From assembly GCF_022965805.1 (NCBI RefSeq), contig NC_133103.1, forward strand, positions 27,766,329 to 27,830,328: a stretch of DNA of 64,000 nucleotides, written 5' to 3'. Positions 43,772 to 55,800 of this stretch are shown piece by piece. Numbering within the stretch: the first letter of the stretch is position 1; each line of letters starts with the position of its first letter. This stretch comes from Primulina eburnea (Eukaryota > Streptophyta > Magnoliopsida > Lamiales > Gesneriaceae). The notes beneath the pieces are model-generated. The model had not been told where the DNA came from and made no database searches. It was given only the letters and a program-made list of their open reading frames with translations. The position numbers and the translations under genes were made by a program.

Positions 43772-44371
43772 TGTGGGGACCCGACGCTAATCAAGTTCTA
43801 ATCGTCTTTGGGAATAACATAATCAATTATAAAATCCGTCTAAAATTTTTCTTTTTAACATGCGTAACGTAGGTTGAACTTCAAGAATATATACATATCA
43901 GTATATAAAAAACAAGTCTGTATCCTAAAATTTATTCAACTAGAGTTTAACAATAATAGCAAGTGTCAAACTATTCGATGCATAAGTCCACTAAATCGAC
44001 TCTCCTCATCTCCTCGACCCTGAACCTTCCCATGTCAGTACACATACAGACAAGACAACAGTCGGATACTCCGGTGATAATAAATCCCAGTATAAATCAA
44101 CGAAACATGCAATCATATAAACAAATATAAAGCATGTAATCAGGTAACAGATATATGTATCAAACTCTGAAACATAATCAATCATAGACTGTCGACATAT
44201 ACGTGACTCCACGTTTCAGACTAGACTCAATCCTAGTCTAGGGATCCCGGTTTCCAGACATTGGCATTCCATATCGACCAACAGTAATAGAAAAGACTCC
44301 AGTTCTATCCACGTCGATATAGTATCGATCACCAGTAATAGAAGAAGCTCTGTTTCTATCCACATCAGTAA
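43772..44371 (-). repeat. gypsy-5 3' LTR, truncated
   Basis: 600 bp matching the low-coordinate part of 44781-47089, with only the first one and a half 51-bp minisatellite units kept. It joins pol directly near 44371. Confidence 0.8.
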
Positions 44372-44778
44372 AATAATGCTGGGAATTCCTGTCTCATGTC
44401 AGATTCAGTCTCCCAAGTGGCTTCTTCCACGCCATGACGAGTCCATTGAACTTTCACCAACGGAATCATTTTTGTTCTGAGCTGTTTTTCTTTACGATCG
44501 ATAATCCGGATCGGTTTCTCGAGATAACTCAATGTCTCATCCAGCTCAGTCTCGTCTGGTTGAATCACGTGAGAATCATCAGGGAGATATTTCCGCAGCA
44601 TCGATACATGAAAGACATCATGTATTCCAGATAATGAAGGCGGTAATGCAAGTCGATAGGCACAATCTCCTATCTTTTGTAAAATTTCATAAGGACTTAC
44701 GTATCGTGGAGACCGAGTATTCCTAAAGATTTCTCCTTTCAGCGGTGTTTTCAGATTTGACAAGAAAGGGTACCACAT
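44365..44778 (-). pseudogene. gypsy-5 pol C-terminal remnant
   Basis: 137 codons: RSPRYVSPYEILQKIGDCAY, LPPSLSGIHDVFHVSMLRKY, then the chromodomain-like VKVQWTRHGVEEATWETESD. It closely resembles gypsy-1 45-420. It opens directly at the broken PBS and stops in the LTR at 44365, so its ATG is not a real start. Confidence 0.85.
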
Positions 44779-45447
44779 GTTGTGGGAACCCGGACGTTAA
44801 TCATGTTCTAAATCATAATTATGACTAATTAATCAATTAGTATAAACAGGGTCTAATTTTTTTTTTCTTAAGTTATACAGCAGAAACGTAATGTAATTTA
44901 ACTCAAATTACATATTAAACATAAGCATACAAATCTGATGTTATCTACAATAATTCAACTAGGTTCAATTACATATCAGTACTGAATCCTAAATTGCTTC
45001 TGGAGCCCGGATCTCCACGCTATCTAGTCCAGCCTCGTTCTCTTCTTGACCCTGATCCTATCCCACCTGTTGCCATGCACACATACAAACAAGACAACAG
45101 CCGGATAACTCCGGTGAGATATAAATATCCCAGTATAAATCATGTATACATGCCATCATATAAACAATATAAAAGCATATAACAGACAATCATCTCACAT
45201 ATCAAACTCATGATATGAATCAATAATAATAATAAATCATATTCTGAACATGTACCCTAATCCAGAACATAAATCAATATCAAGAATAAATCCTCTTCTA
45301 AACATGTACCACTATCAGGAACATAAATCAGTATTAATCAATACAATAAGATATAACTGTCACTCAGTCCAGTGACTCTACATTTTAGACTAGACTCAAT
45401 CCTAGCCTAGGGATCCCGGTTTCCAGACATTGGCATTCCATATCGAC

Positions 45448-45697
45448 CAACAGTAATAGAAAAGACTCCAGTTCTATCCACGTCGATATAGTATCGATCA
45501 CCAGTAATAGAAGAAGCTCTGTTTCTACCCACATCAGTATAGTATCGATCACCAGTAATAGAAGAAACTCCGATTCTATCCACATCGATATAACATCGAT
45601 CAACAGTAATAGAAGAAGTTATAATTCTATCCGCATCGATACAATACTGATCACCAGTAATAGAAGGAGCTATAATTCTATCCACATCGATAGCCAA
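45448..45697. repeat. 51-bp minisatellite in gypsy-5 LTR
   Basis: About five units of 51 bp containing CACCAGTAATAGAAGAAGC and CTATCCACATCGATA. Because 51 is a multiple of three, open frames run through it on the minus strand; these are not genes. Confidence 0.9.
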
Positions 45698-46721
45698 TTA
45701 TCCAGTGACAAACTATGGCACTTCCGCCAATACAATATCTCATGACATCGTGCAATGTGCTCGTGGTAATCCCACCACTATCAGACACTTCTGTCATAAG
45801 ACTACTCGTCTAATACCTGCTATCTATAAATCAAGAGAACAAGTATATCAATCAAGTCAATGCAATATCAATGCAATACAGTAAAGTATGTGATTTAGGG
45901 AAACTCGAGTCAAACCTCCCTCGAGTTGTGCAATCCCAACTCAACATTAATTTATACCTTTATCTTCTCGCTCAGAAGAAGAAAAAGAAGAAGTCCCGAC
46001 TTTATCTCGGTCCATTCCGAATCTGGTAATAACAATATCGAACAGATATAGTATCAATAAACAACTCAATTCAATACATGTTCTGATCAATATTCGGATC
46101 ACAATAAAATCTGATCAATGTCAATTGAGATATGATCTAATCCATATCGACGATATCACGATATAATCAAAATCACTACCGAATCTGTTCAATATCAATT
46201 AACTGATGTTTCGACGGTATAATAATACAGTCTCGATAATCCCCGTCAGTCCGAACATCACATATATAATACTAGAACTCATAATAGATATCGATATCCA
46301 TCATAATCTCAATAACCATACATATCTGATATGAATTCTCAGTCAAATCGACTCCAAAAATCATAACAATTACATAATCAGTCCGTTTCTCAATCTGACT
46401 TCGATTCTATGATGTCTAACATGACAAGAACATCATATATGAATTATATTCAATTCTGACAACAGTATAATTTCAAAACATGTCAAAACGTAGCACAACT
46501 TACGTCCAGTTGTAGCCTGCATTGAGAGGAACTCGGTACTGTACTTAGATTCAAAATCTGACGGACGGATTGAAATAAAAGGGCGTAAGGATTTCTGAAG
46601 CTTCTCTCGTGGCTTTTCTCAATTCTTACTTTCTAAATTCTAAGGGACGAACTTGATATATACATATATATATCCAACTTGCATGATAGAGAAACGTGGC
46701 ACATTTTCATATTTTTCGATC

Positions 46722-46901
46722 GGCGCTCGAGCGGTTAATCTTTACCGCTCGGGCGCCCAGCTTTCTGTCCGAAGGTTTAACTTATCCTTCTTTGGCGCTC
46801 GGGCGGTAATATTCTACCGCTCGGGCGCCAAACATTCTGTTCAAGTATCATTTGTATGGTGCATTGGCGCTCGGGCGGTCTCTTTCTACCGCTCGGGCGC
46901 C
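46722..46901. repeat. GCGCTCGGGCGGTA inverted-repeat array in gypsy-5 LTR
   Basis: Three 36-bp units start at 46722, 46794 and 46866, exactly 72 bp apart. Each is GGCGCTCGGGCGGTA, a short spacer, then TACCGCTCGGGCGCC. The core CGCTCGGGCG therefore occurs twice per unit, 22 bp apart, and the whole can form a hairpin. Confidence 0.93.
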
Positions 46902-47650
46902 ACGAGCTCTGTACAAAATTCTTGTTTGTCTTGCACCGACGCCCGGATTCTTCATAATTCAAAATCCAATTCCAACGTGTCCCTTTATATGACATTAATT
47001 AATCCATAAATCATTTCAGATTAATCTCAGATTACGTAATTATACCCAAATCATTTCAGATTACAGTAATCAAATTCTCGGGCATTACAGTTTCAGTGCA
47101 GGGGCCACTTGCGTAGACCATAATCTCAACAGAAAATTTATTACAGGCTATTTCAGTATAGGGCTCCAAGGAGCAAACATTATCACTATGACTTACAGTT
47201 CAGTTATGCACGTATTATAATCGCTCATGATATGTTATTTTCACATTGTGCCTCATGACATGATATTTTTACTCCCATGAAATTTTTATTATATTTATTC
47301 GTTATTTACGATATATGCATGTTGAGTCTTTAGACTCACTAGACTTGACTGTTGTAGGTACTGATGATGCCGGGGCCGAGGGCGGAGACCAGTGAGCTAG
47401 CTTGGGTCGGTAGTAGTGGACCCGAGGACCTCATTTTAGCATTTATCATTTTTATGCTCAAACAGTTTATCCGTTGTTGGATTATTCTTAAATTGTTCTT
47501 TTGTAAACAAATAATCTCTTCCACGCTATTTTGAACATTTAAACTTTATTTAACTGTCTATTTTATGAATGAGGCATTTTTCTTACTTTACAAAGAAAAT
47601 TTTTAATTTTTCCGCAAAAATTCAAACACGAATTTTCGTGCCGTTATAGC

Positions 47651-47662
47651 TGGTATCAGAGC
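47651..47662 (+). other. gypsy-4 primer-binding site
   Basis: TGGTATCAGAGC two bases after the LTR end. Confidence 0.94.
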
Positions 47663-47892
47663 AATGGTTCTGTATAGGGTTGTACTACTACTGACCACGA
47701 GGAGTTCATGAAGTCACGTCTTCGGTCTGTAAGTTTACATTTACGCATTTTATTTAAAGCATGAATTATTTTTAACGGCATGATTTCATGAAGCAATTTA
47801 TGTCCAGATTCATTTTATTTGTTCAGTATTTAAATTTAAATAAATTATGGAATTATGCATGTTAGTTATGTATGGGTTATGTATGGAACAGT

Positions 47893-48935
47893 ATGTCTCC
47901 TAGACGCGTCCTTGAGCGCCCTATTGAGGATGAGCCTCGCCGAGAGGACAGGGAGGAGCTGAGGAAGGAGAGAGACTTACCACCTCCACCGTACATGAAT
48001 GCCCAGATGCTAGCTGGGATGACGCAGTTCTTCGTACAGTTTGCGGGGAACCATGCTGTGGCAACCAGGCCGACAGGGCCCGAGGCTGTCTACGAAAGAT
48101 TCATGAAGATGCGTCCGAAGGAGTTTTCTGGGACGTCTGACCCCATGATTGCTGAGAGCTGGATCAAGTCCCTCGAGGTTATCTTCGAGTTCATGGAGCT
48201 TGAAGATGCAGACAGAGTCCGATGTGCCACCTACTTATTCGGAGGAGATGCCCGCTTATGGTGGGAAGGAGCATCGGTAGCCCTGAACGTGGCTACACTG
48301 AGTTGGGTGCGCTTCACGGAGGTGTTCTACTCCAGATACGTTGCTGAGGAAGTGCGCACCAGGTTGACCACTGAGTTTATGAGCTTGAGGCAAGGAGATA
48401 TGACTGTTATGGAGTTCATCCGTAAGTTCGAGAGGGGTTGTCATTTTGTACCCCTGATCGCAAATGATGCTAGAGCCAAGATGATGCATTTTCTGGTGGG
48501 TCTACGGCCGATCTTGCGCCGTGATTTTAGGGTGTCTGACCCTACTTCTTATGATGTCGCTGTCTCCAAAGCTCTAGCCGCAGAGCAGATTAGCGTGATA
48601 TCGAGAGATATTGCTTGGGAAAGCGACCAGCCCAGGTACCGCACCGCCCTCCTCCTCAGCAGCATCAGCAGCAGAACAAGAGGCCTTTTCACGGGCCGCC
48701 TTGAAACAGCAGCAGCAGCAGGGACGCCCAACCCCGAGGGCTCTTGAGCGCCCAGTCTGTCCTAAGTGCTCACGTCGCCATCCTGGAGCATGTATGTACG
48801 GCTCAGGAAAGTGTTATAGGTGTGGTAGTCCAGACCACTTATTTCTGCAGTGCCCTCAGAGGAATCTGCCTACTCAAGGCAGAGTGTTTTCTCTCCATGC
48901 CACGGAGACGAACCCAGATACGATGCTTATGACAG
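47893..48935 (+). pseudogene. gypsy-4 gag
   Basis: ATG 47893 gives MSPRRVLERPIED; two upstream in-frame ATGs (47872, 47884) are less family-like. Retrotransposon gag domain: GPEAVYERFMKMRPKEFSG, ESWIKSLEVIFEFM, LWWEGASVALNVATLSWVRF and EFMSLRQGDMTVMEFIRKFE. A frameshift near 48640 moves the frame. It then continues through a glutamine-rich stretch to the knuckle CYRCGSPDHLFLQC and FSLHATETNPDTMLMTG, where a possible intron begins. Confidence 0.87.
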
Positions 48936-49128
48936 GTACCTTAAGCTTTGAGTCTGCATTTGGAACTTAATGTTTTGGGTTAATATTTTGAACATAGAAT
49001 TGCGATAGGATTGCATGCTCTACTTTGTAATATTTTGGAAATTTAAGTTAGAAGAACTTCAACCTTTGCATGTCTATAAGTTTAGTCTTTGTAACTATTG
49101 GGTTCAACTTAGAGTTCCGATCTTTCAG
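48936..49128 (+). other. possible intron between gag and protease of gypsy-4
   Basis: 193 bp starting GTACCTTAAG and ending ATCTTTCAG. Removing it joins MLMTG to RIFISGSATKALIDSGATHS in phase, the normal gag-protease junction of this family. The segment is AT-rich with stops in all frames. Related gypsy-1 reads straight through the equivalent position. Confidence 0.6.
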
Positions 49129-49538
49129 GGAGAATTTTTATATCCGGTTCCGCTACGAAGGCCTTGATAGATTCAGGGGCCACTCACTCATTCATTTGAG
49201 AGGTCTTTGCTAATTTCCTCAAAGTTAAGACCATTGGGCTAGATATAGCCTATTCCGTAGTACTGCCATCTGGCGAGGAGATGGCAGCCACCAATGTGAT
49301 CCGAGACATAGATCTTGAGCTCCATGGCAACCTTGTTTATGCGGATCTTATCGTACTGCCGATGCCAGAGTTTGAAATTATTCTAGGGATGGATTGGCTA
49401 CTGCGGAACAGAGTTTTGATTGACTTCCAGCGGAGATCTGTTCTAGTCCGACCGCCTGGAATGACGCAGTTCTTATTCGAGCCAGACAGGTAATTTCCTC
49501 TACCACATATTATTCTTTATGTCCAGGCTAGGAAGCTC
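49129..49538 (+). pseudogene. gypsy-4 protease
   Basis: ATKALIDSGATHSFI holds the catalytic D-S-G. A TGA near 49197 follows, then an open stretch with LPMPEFEIILGMDWLLRNR, typical of the protease C-terminal lobe, a stop at 49491-49493, and a short gap to the RT ORF. Confidence 0.85.
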
Positions 49539-51932
49539 ATGCATAGAGGGTGTCGGGCGTTTCTAGCAACCTTTGTATCTGTCCTCGAGGCGCCCAGTCA
49601 GTCAGCCTCAGATATTCCGATTGTTAGAGACTTATTAGACGTTTTTCCTGAGGACGTCTCTGGTATGCCACCTGAGAGAGAGGTGGAGTTTTCCATCGAG
49701 CTTATGCCAGGTACGGCTCCGAGCTCAAAAGCACCGTACCGACTTGCACCGACAGAGATGGCAGAACTTAAGAAGCAGATTCAGGAACTTCTTGACAAGG
49801 AGTTCATTCGCCCTAGTTTCTCACCTTGGGGCGCGCCAGTCTTGTTTGTTAAGAAGAAAGATGGCACGATGAGGCTTTGTATTGAATATCGGGAGTTGAA
49901 CAGGGTTACAGTGAAGAATAAATACCCACTTCCGAGGATTGAGGATCTGTTTGACCAGTTGCAGGGAGCTTCGATTTTCTCTAAGATAGATCTGCGTTCA
50001 GGTTATAACCAGTTGAGGGTGAGAGACCCCGATGTTTCGAAAACAGATTTCAGGACTCGTTATGGTCACTACGAGTTCCTTGTGATGCCGTTCGGTTTGA
50101 CGAATGCGTCAGCGATATTCATGGATCTCATGAATCGCGTATTTCAGCCGTACCTCGACTGGTTTATGATAGTGTTCATAGATGACATTCTCGTCTACTC
50201 CAAGAATCGGGAGGATCACAGCAGGCATCTGACCACAGTGTTGCAGACATTGCAGAAGCACAAATTATTCGCAAAGTTCAGTAAATGCGAATTCTGGTTA
50301 GAGAAGGTGGCGTTCTTAGGCCACATTGTTTCCAGCAGTGGCATTGAGGTAGACCCAGCGAAAGTTGCAGCAGTCAGAGATTGGGTTGTGCCGCCGAATG
50401 CATCAGAGATCCACAGTTTTCTTGGCTTAGCAGGATATTATCGGAAGTTCATTAAGGGATTCTCTTCGATTGCAGTTCCACTCACAGCACTGACAAAGAA
50501 GAATGTGAAATTTTTTTGGAGCGAGGAGTGTCAGAAGAGCTTCAATACTTTGAAGCAAGCTCTTATCTCAGCACCAGTTTTGGCCGTGCCGTCAAGGTCC
50601 GGTGAGTTTTTACTGTATACCGATGCTTCGAAGCTCGGTCTTGGCGCCGTATTGATGCAGCATGGGAAGGTAATAGCTTATGCTTCTAGACAGTTGAAGA
50701 CTCATGAGAAGAATTACCCTAACCATGATCTAGAGTTGGCCGCAGTAGTTTTTGCTTTCAAGATTTGGAGGCACTACCTGTATGGAGAGAAATGCCAGAT
50801 CTTTACCGACCACAAGAGCCTCAAGTATTTCTTTACGCAGAAGGAGCTGAATATGCGTCAGAGGCATTGGTTGGAGCTTGTGAAGGACTATGATTATGAC
50901 ATTAGCTACCACCCGGGTAAAGCTAATGTAGTTGCGGATGCATTGAGCAGGAAAGTTGCAGCGATGGCCCATTTTACAGTTTCGAAACCTCTTCAGTTTG
51001 AGATGCAGAGGTTTGATCTTGAGACTTATCCTCAAGGTAGAGTTCCCCGTCTATCTAGCTTGACCATTCAGTCTTCCCTTTTGGACCGCATTCACAGTGG
51101 TCAGTCAGCAGATGAGGAGTTGGCCAAGTGGAAGCAGAGAGATGAGACCAAGTGCAGTGTCTTGTATTCAGTCAGTGATGGTATTGTGAGGTACCGAGAC
51201 ATGATATGGGTTCCTAGTAGTGATTCTATCCGAGCAGATATCTTATCAGAAGCCCATACGTTGCCGTACTCTATTCATCCAGGGAGTACGAAGATGTACA
51301 AGGATCTGCAACTATTGTATTGGTGGCCAGGGATGAAAAAGGATATCAGAAGATTTGTATCCGAGTGTCTGACTTGTCAGTTAGTGAAGGCCGAGCATCA
51401 GAGACCAGCAGGTTTGCTCAAGCCTCTCCCTATTCCCGAGTGGAAGTGGGAGAATGTTACCATGGACTTTTTGACCGGATTTCCGAGGTCAGCCAGAGGA
51501 TCGAATGCCATCTGGGTGATTGTTGATCGTCTTACCAAATCAGCGCATTTCTTGCCTATTAAGACGACTTTCACCATGATTCAGTATGCAGAGTTGTACA
51601 TCCGGGAGATAGTCCGACTTCATGGTATTCCAGTTTCTATCGTATCTGACAGAGATCCCAGATTTACTTCCTCATTCTGGAATAGTTTGCATACGACTTT
51701 GGGGAAGAAGTTGCTGTTTAGCACAGCTTTCCATCCTCAGACAGATGGGCAGTCAGAGCGAGTCATTCAGATTTTAGAGGATCTTCTCCGCGCTTGCGTC
51801 ATTGATTTCTCTAGGAGTTGGGATTCGAACTTTCCATTGGTAGAGTTCACCTATAACAGTTTTCAGTCATCTATAGGTATGGCTCCTTATGAAGCACTAT
51901 ATGGCCGTAAGTGTAGATGTTCATTGAGATGA
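49539..51932 (+). CDS. gypsy-4 reverse transcriptase, RNase H and integrase
   Basis: 797 uninterrupted codons. [47 protein letters not shown] and catalytic [12 protein letters not shown] (near residue 215). RNase [18 protein letters not shown], then [27 protein letters not shown] and [10 protein letters not shown]. Integrase: zinc finger [16 protein letters not shown] to [11 protein letters not shown], and core [28 protein letters not shown] and [19 protein letters not shown] with D, D and E. It is annotated CDS because the enzymes are intact, but no autonomous start exists: it is part of a polyprotein cut by stops upstream and a frameshift near 51930. Confidence 0.88.
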   Translation: MHRGCRAFLATFVSVLEAPSQSASDIPIVRDLLDVFPEDVSGMPPEREVEFSIELMPGTAPSSKAPYRLAPTEMAELKKQIQELLDKEFIRPSFSPWGAPVLFVKKKDGTMRLCIEYRELNRVTVKNKYPLPRIEDLFDQLQGASIFSKIDLRSGYNQLRVRDPDVSKTDFRTRYGHYEFLVMPFGLTNASAIFMDLMNRVFQPYLDWFMIVFIDDILVYSKNREDHSRHLTTVLQTLQKHKLFAKFSKCEFWLEKVAFLGHIVSSSGIEVDPAKVAAVRDWVVPPNASEIHSFLGLAGYYRKFIKGFSSIAVPLTALTKKNVKFFWSEECQKSFNTLKQALISAPVLAVPSRSGEFLLYTDASKLGLGAVLMQHGKVIAYASRQLKTHEKNYPNHDLELAAVVFAFKIWRHYLYGEKCQIFTDHKSLKYFFTQKELNMRQRHWLELVKDYDYDISYHPGKANVVADALSRKVAAMAHFTVSKPLQFEMQRFDLETYPQGRVPRLSSLTIQSSLLDRIHSGQSADEELAKWKQRDETKCSVLYSVSDGIVRYRDMIWVPSSDSIRADILSEAHTLPYSIHPGSTKMYKDLQLLYWWPGMKKDIRRFVSECLTCQLVKAEHQRPAGLLKPLPIPEWKWENVTMDFLTGFPRSARGSNAIWVIVDRLTKSAHFLPIKTTFTMIQYAELYIREIVRLHGIPVSIVSDRDPRFTSSFWNSLHTTLGKKLLFSTAFHPQTDGQSERVIQILEDLLRACVIDFSRSWDSNFPLVEFTYNSFQSSIGMAPYEALYGRKCRCSLR

Positions 51933-52495
51933 AGTAGGAGAGAGAGCAGAGTTGGGTCCAGAGATTATTCAGCAGACTGTCGACGTAGTAGCCCGGATCC
52001 GTGATAGAATGAGGACTGCTCAGAGTCGACAGAAGAGTTATGCAGATCAGAGGAGAGATTTAGAGTTTGCTGTCGGCGACCATGTCTTTGTGAAGGTGGC
52101 ACCTATGAAGGGTGTCATGTGATTCGGAAAGAAAGGGAAGCTCAGTCCGAGATTCATTGGACCATTTGAGATCCTCGACAGAGTTGGGACATTAGCTTAT
52201 CGTTTGTCTCTTCCGCCGAGTCTGGCCGGAGTACACAACGTCTTCCAATTCTCTATGATGAGGAAGTATATGGCAAATCCTTCGCATGTCTTGAAATTCG
52301 AGCCGTTGCAGCTTACTCCGAACCTATCTTATGAGGAGAGACCAGTGCAGATCCTAGATAGGCAGGAGAAGAAGCTTCGGAACAAGTTGGTTAGGCGAGT
52401 CAAAGTCAAATGTCTCAACCACTCAGAGGAGGAAGCTACGTGGGAATCTGAGCCAGAGATGAGAGTTCGTTAACCGGAGTTATTCGGTGAGTTTT
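51933..52495 (+). pseudogene. gypsy-4 integrase C-terminus and chromodomain-like end
   Basis: After the frameshift, the sequence continues ELGPEIIQQTVDVVARIRDR, GKKGKLSPRFIGPFEILDRV and LPPSLAGVHNVFQFSMMRKY, then VKVKCLNHSEEEATWESEPE. One TGA lies near 52120 and one TAA near 52471. Confidence 0.85.
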
Positions 52496-52520
52496 AAATA
52501 CCGAGGACGAAATTTTTTTT

Positions 52521-52533
52521 AAGGGGGGAAGGA
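52521..52533 (+). other. gypsy-4 polypurine tract
   Basis: AAGGGGGGAAGGA just before the 3' LTR. Confidence 0.88.
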
Positions 52534-52534
52534 T

Positions 52535-55500
52535 TGTAGAACCCGTAACTTAGACTACGTATAAGCCATGCATAATTCTTGTATTTAAATTAAAATGATT
52601 TTATTGCATGAGTATTTAAATACTTTTCCTTAATTTAATTATTTTATCATAGTAATTTGAATTTTTATCATTTCAGTTAATTCAGTGAGGCCGGACTGAA
52701 GGTTGAGTTTTGAGATAGAATTTATGATTAAGAAAAATTTCCAGAATTTATAGTAGTTAGCAAGTAAGTTAATTTAAGTTGAAAAGGAGGATTGAGGATT
52801 TATTTAAGCAACTTGAGGTGAGTAGAGAATAAATTCATTTAAGTTCCATAATTAAGGGGTTAGTTCACTAAATTAATTAAAGGATAGATAAGGCTTTTAA
52901 GGGTTATAAATTTAGTAAATAATCAACATTTTCCCTTCATTTTTATTGTAAAATTTCGGTCACTTTAGATAATTAAGAAATGCCTTGCCAACTCATCATC
53001 CTTGACCCATTCTTTGTTTAGCATGCAAACCTTTTTAATTATTGATCAACCTTAATTAATTAATTAATGAGCATCATCCTAGTCTAGATTAGCAAGGGAA
53101 TTCGGCCACCTCATTCTAGAACTCCCCAACAAATATTTGACTAGCAACAAAAATTCAAAATTCAAAAAAAGTAGACTTGGTCTTGCATTATCTCTATATT
53201 TTGCACCCATCTCCCTCACTCTCCTAACCATCATTCTCCACCCCTCCATCACCAAAATTCAGAGAATTTTAGAGACAAAAATCGTTAGGTGCTAAGGGAA
53301 AAACAAGAGAGAAAAATCAGTAGCAAACAAGGTAGCAAAAGCGCTCCACCTCCTTCGCGCCGGATCGTCTCATTCTTTCGTTTTTCTTTCAAACGAAACC
53401 AGGCATGCATATATTCTTCCTTGACTCTTCAATCAAGTCCTATTATCAAATTTTTACATTACATGATCATTATTTCCATGACAAAACCGAAACACATCAA
53501 GAATTTTGAAAATACATGCAGCAGATTTTCGGCCCTTCCAATTCAAGCTTCACGGTTTCATTTGTTTTGTGGGTTTCAGGTATTGGTTCGATTCCAAGCT
53601 CTCAAGGCGACATATAGACATGTAATAAGACGCATTAGAACCATGATGGTCCATTCATTTAACACCATGTACGCTGGAAGTCGAGAAGATGACAGCAACT
53701 TCCCTCTTGATCCATTTGAGTTTCGAAAAATTGTGTTTTTCTGTCAAAGGGAAATGAATCTGATCTTGGCTGCCCCAAGGCCTATAGCCATGGTTAGATC
53801 ACTTCCCTAGCATGTCTATGACGTGAAGAAGTCGCCTTTTTGGAAGCTTGGTCCATGGTGAATCGGTTTTTAAATAAAACAACAAGAACAACCCCTTTCC
53901 CCTTTCGGCTTCCTCATTTTTTCAGCAAGCGTAACGTTTGGTTTAAGGGAATGGTGTGGATCTTGGTTGACCTATGGCACTTAGCCACGGTTCATAAAAT
54001 ACCCCTAGATGTCTAGATCGTGCCATGGTCAATCAAATGGCCACTGGAACGATTCGTGACTGCAAAACAAGAACAATGCCCGACGCGCAGAATTTTTGCT
54101 CTCGGGTGAGTCTTCCGAGTTGTTGCTGGAATGGTGCGAATGGTGGCTGGCCTAGGACCCTTAGCCATGGTTCAAATCATTCTTTGGGATGTTGGTAAGA
54201 TTCTTTGGTCGGTGGTTCAAGCCCCAATGGCCGGTAGTCTCGAAAACGACGCAAGGAAACCAAAGCACAGCTGCTGTATTTTTGGACAGCAACTTGCTGT
54301 GTCGGTTCAGTGGCTTGTTCGAGTTCTTGGTTGGATTTTAGCCCATGGACTTGGACTGGACAGTGCCTCATCGAGTTAGCAAGGTCATGGTTTTGGCCGT
54401 TCGTGATTCGGATCATTTTGAGGTCGTACGAGAATTTACGGTGCGATGTGCCAAATTGACTCTCGAAAGAGCGTTTCATGTTTTGGCCTCCATTCACCTA
54501 AAATTCGACTTGCATCATTTTAGGGGCATTAATTCATCATTTTAAGCGTATTTTAATCATGACTATATGATGTTTCAGTGTTGGCTCGGGTTGGTTCGGA
54601 GTCATGATTATATACGAAGTCGTTCGGTGTAATTGTCACATTTTCGAGTGTTATTGCATAGTTTGGTCCCATAAATCTATTGCATATTTTTCATGGCATA
54701 TTTAGGTTGCAGCGAGCCTGGGAGCGATCCAGTCCAAGCAGTAAATCCGGTCCTATAAATTCTATTGCATATTTAATTGTGCCATTTAATTATATTACGT
54801 GCATAAAAATATAAAATGTTCGTTTTTGAGATTATGCGATGTTGCTTGTGGCCATCTCACTATCATGGGATTATTGCTAAATCCGGTCGTCAGTTACCGG
54901 TCAGTTCAGTTTGTACCACCCAGTATACTGTGGCATAGTCTGATCAGACATTCATTATTTTACCCGGTCGCCAGTTATCGGTCATGGGAGCATTTTATTA
55001 TATTGTCGCGAGTTACCGGTACCGGTCAGTTTCAGTGCAGGGGCCACTTGCGTAGACCACAATCTCAATAGAAAATTTATTACAGGCTATTTCAGTACAG
55101 GGCTCCAAGGAGCAAACATTTCACTATGACTTACAGTTCAGTCATGCACGTATTATAATCGTTCATGATATGTTATTTTCACATTGTGCCTCATGACATG
55201 ATAATTTTACTCCCATGAAATTTTTACTATATTTACTCGTTATTTACGATATATGCATGTTGAGTCTTTAGACTCACTAGACTTGATTGTTGTAGGTACT
55301 GAAGATGCCGGGGCCGAGGGTGGGGACCAGTGAGCTAGCTTGGGTCGGCAGTAGTGGAACCCGAGGACCTCATTTTAGCATTTACCATTTTTATGCTCAA
55401 ACAGTTTATCCATTGTTGGATTATTCTTAAATTTTTCTCTTGCAAACAAATAATTTCTTCCGCTGCTATTTTTAACATTTTAAACTTTATTTAACGGTCT

Positions 55501-55588
55501 ATTTTACAAATGAGGCATTTTACTTACTTTACAAAGAAATTTTTAATTTTTCCGCAAATATTCAAACACGAATTTTCGGGCCGTTATA
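52535..55588 (+). repeat. gypsy-4 3' LTR
   Basis: 3054 bp, TGTAGAACCCG to CCGTTATA, uninterrupted. It carries the CCGGT block at 54880-55030 and a non-conserved ORF at 53289-53810. Confidence 0.92.
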
Positions 55589-55593
55589 CTAAT

Positions 55594-55800
55594 AATCGGT
55601 GGGTTATAAATATCTTGTGGATTACCAGGCTTACCTGGCTGAATAATCTCCAGGGGCACTGCGTCTTCAACAACAAGTATCAAAGGTAGAGGCGATTCCA
55701 CAGTGGGTGTTGTAACAGATGTTGTCGTGCTGGGGGCAACATAATCTCTGTGTCCCATTTCACTTCGAATATCATGGGGGTCAAATCCCTTTCCTGCCAT
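55594..55800 (-). pseudogene. copia-3 ORF3, N-terminal part
   Basis: Best ATG at 55798-55800 (MAGKGFDPHDIRSEMGHRDY). It runs through a threonine/proline-rich segment to NPQDIYNPPII, where gypsy-4 interrupts it. The next codons are found at 41299 in the same sense. A copy of the copia-3 palindrome module lies inside this coding part (about 55708-55750). Confidence 0.7.

Larger units (their letters stand above)
43772..47089 (-). mobile_element. gypsy-5: internally deleted gypsy derivative
   Basis: 3318 bp flanked by gtttc (43767-43771 and 47090-47094). The plus strand begins TGTGGGGACCCG and ends GGCATTACA, so the element lies on the minus strand. Between an intact 5' LTR (44781-47089) and a truncated 3' LTR (43772-44371) only 0.4 kb of pol C-terminus remains; gag, PR, RT, RH, most of INT and the start of the 3' LTR are gone. 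The PBS is cut after TGTGGTA. Both outer ends and the duplication are intact, so the deletion either happened in place or was present in the mobilised copy. Confidence 0.85.
44781..47089 (-). repeat. gypsy-5 5' LTR
   Basis: 2309 bp. In its own orientation it has the TGTAATGCCCGAG start, the GC-rich inverted-repeat array (46722-46901), a TATATATATA box near 46660, a leader homologous to gypsy-2, a 51-bp minisatellite and the end GGGTTCCCACA. Confidence 0.85.
41300..47648 (+). repeat. gypsy-4 5' LTR, split by gypsy-5
   Basis: About 3026 bp after removal of gypsy-5 (43772-47089) and one gtttc copy. No coding function is apparent, although a 131-codon ORF occurs near 42045. ACCGGT motif blocks lie at 43621-43770. 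Confidence 0.9.
41300..55588 (+). mobile_element. gypsy-4 (Tekay/Del-like), with gypsy-5 nested in its 5' LTR
   Basis: LTRs of about 3.03 kb (41300-47648, minus the gypsy-5 insertion) and 3054 bp (52535-55588), starting TGTAGAACCCG (TTTAGAACCCG in the left copy) and ending GCCGTTATA. It has an exact initiator-Met PBS at 47651, gag with a CCHC knuckle, PR-RT-RH-INT and a chromodomain-like end, and the PPT AAGGGGGGAAGGA at 52521. The site duplication ctgat/ctaat has one mismatch. Scattered LTR differences show it is clearly older than copia-2. Confidence 0.92.

Noticed and set aside
45385..45697. Overlapping minus-strand ORFs of 72 and 96 codons
   Set aside because: Produced by the 51-bp minisatellite, whose length is a multiple of three.
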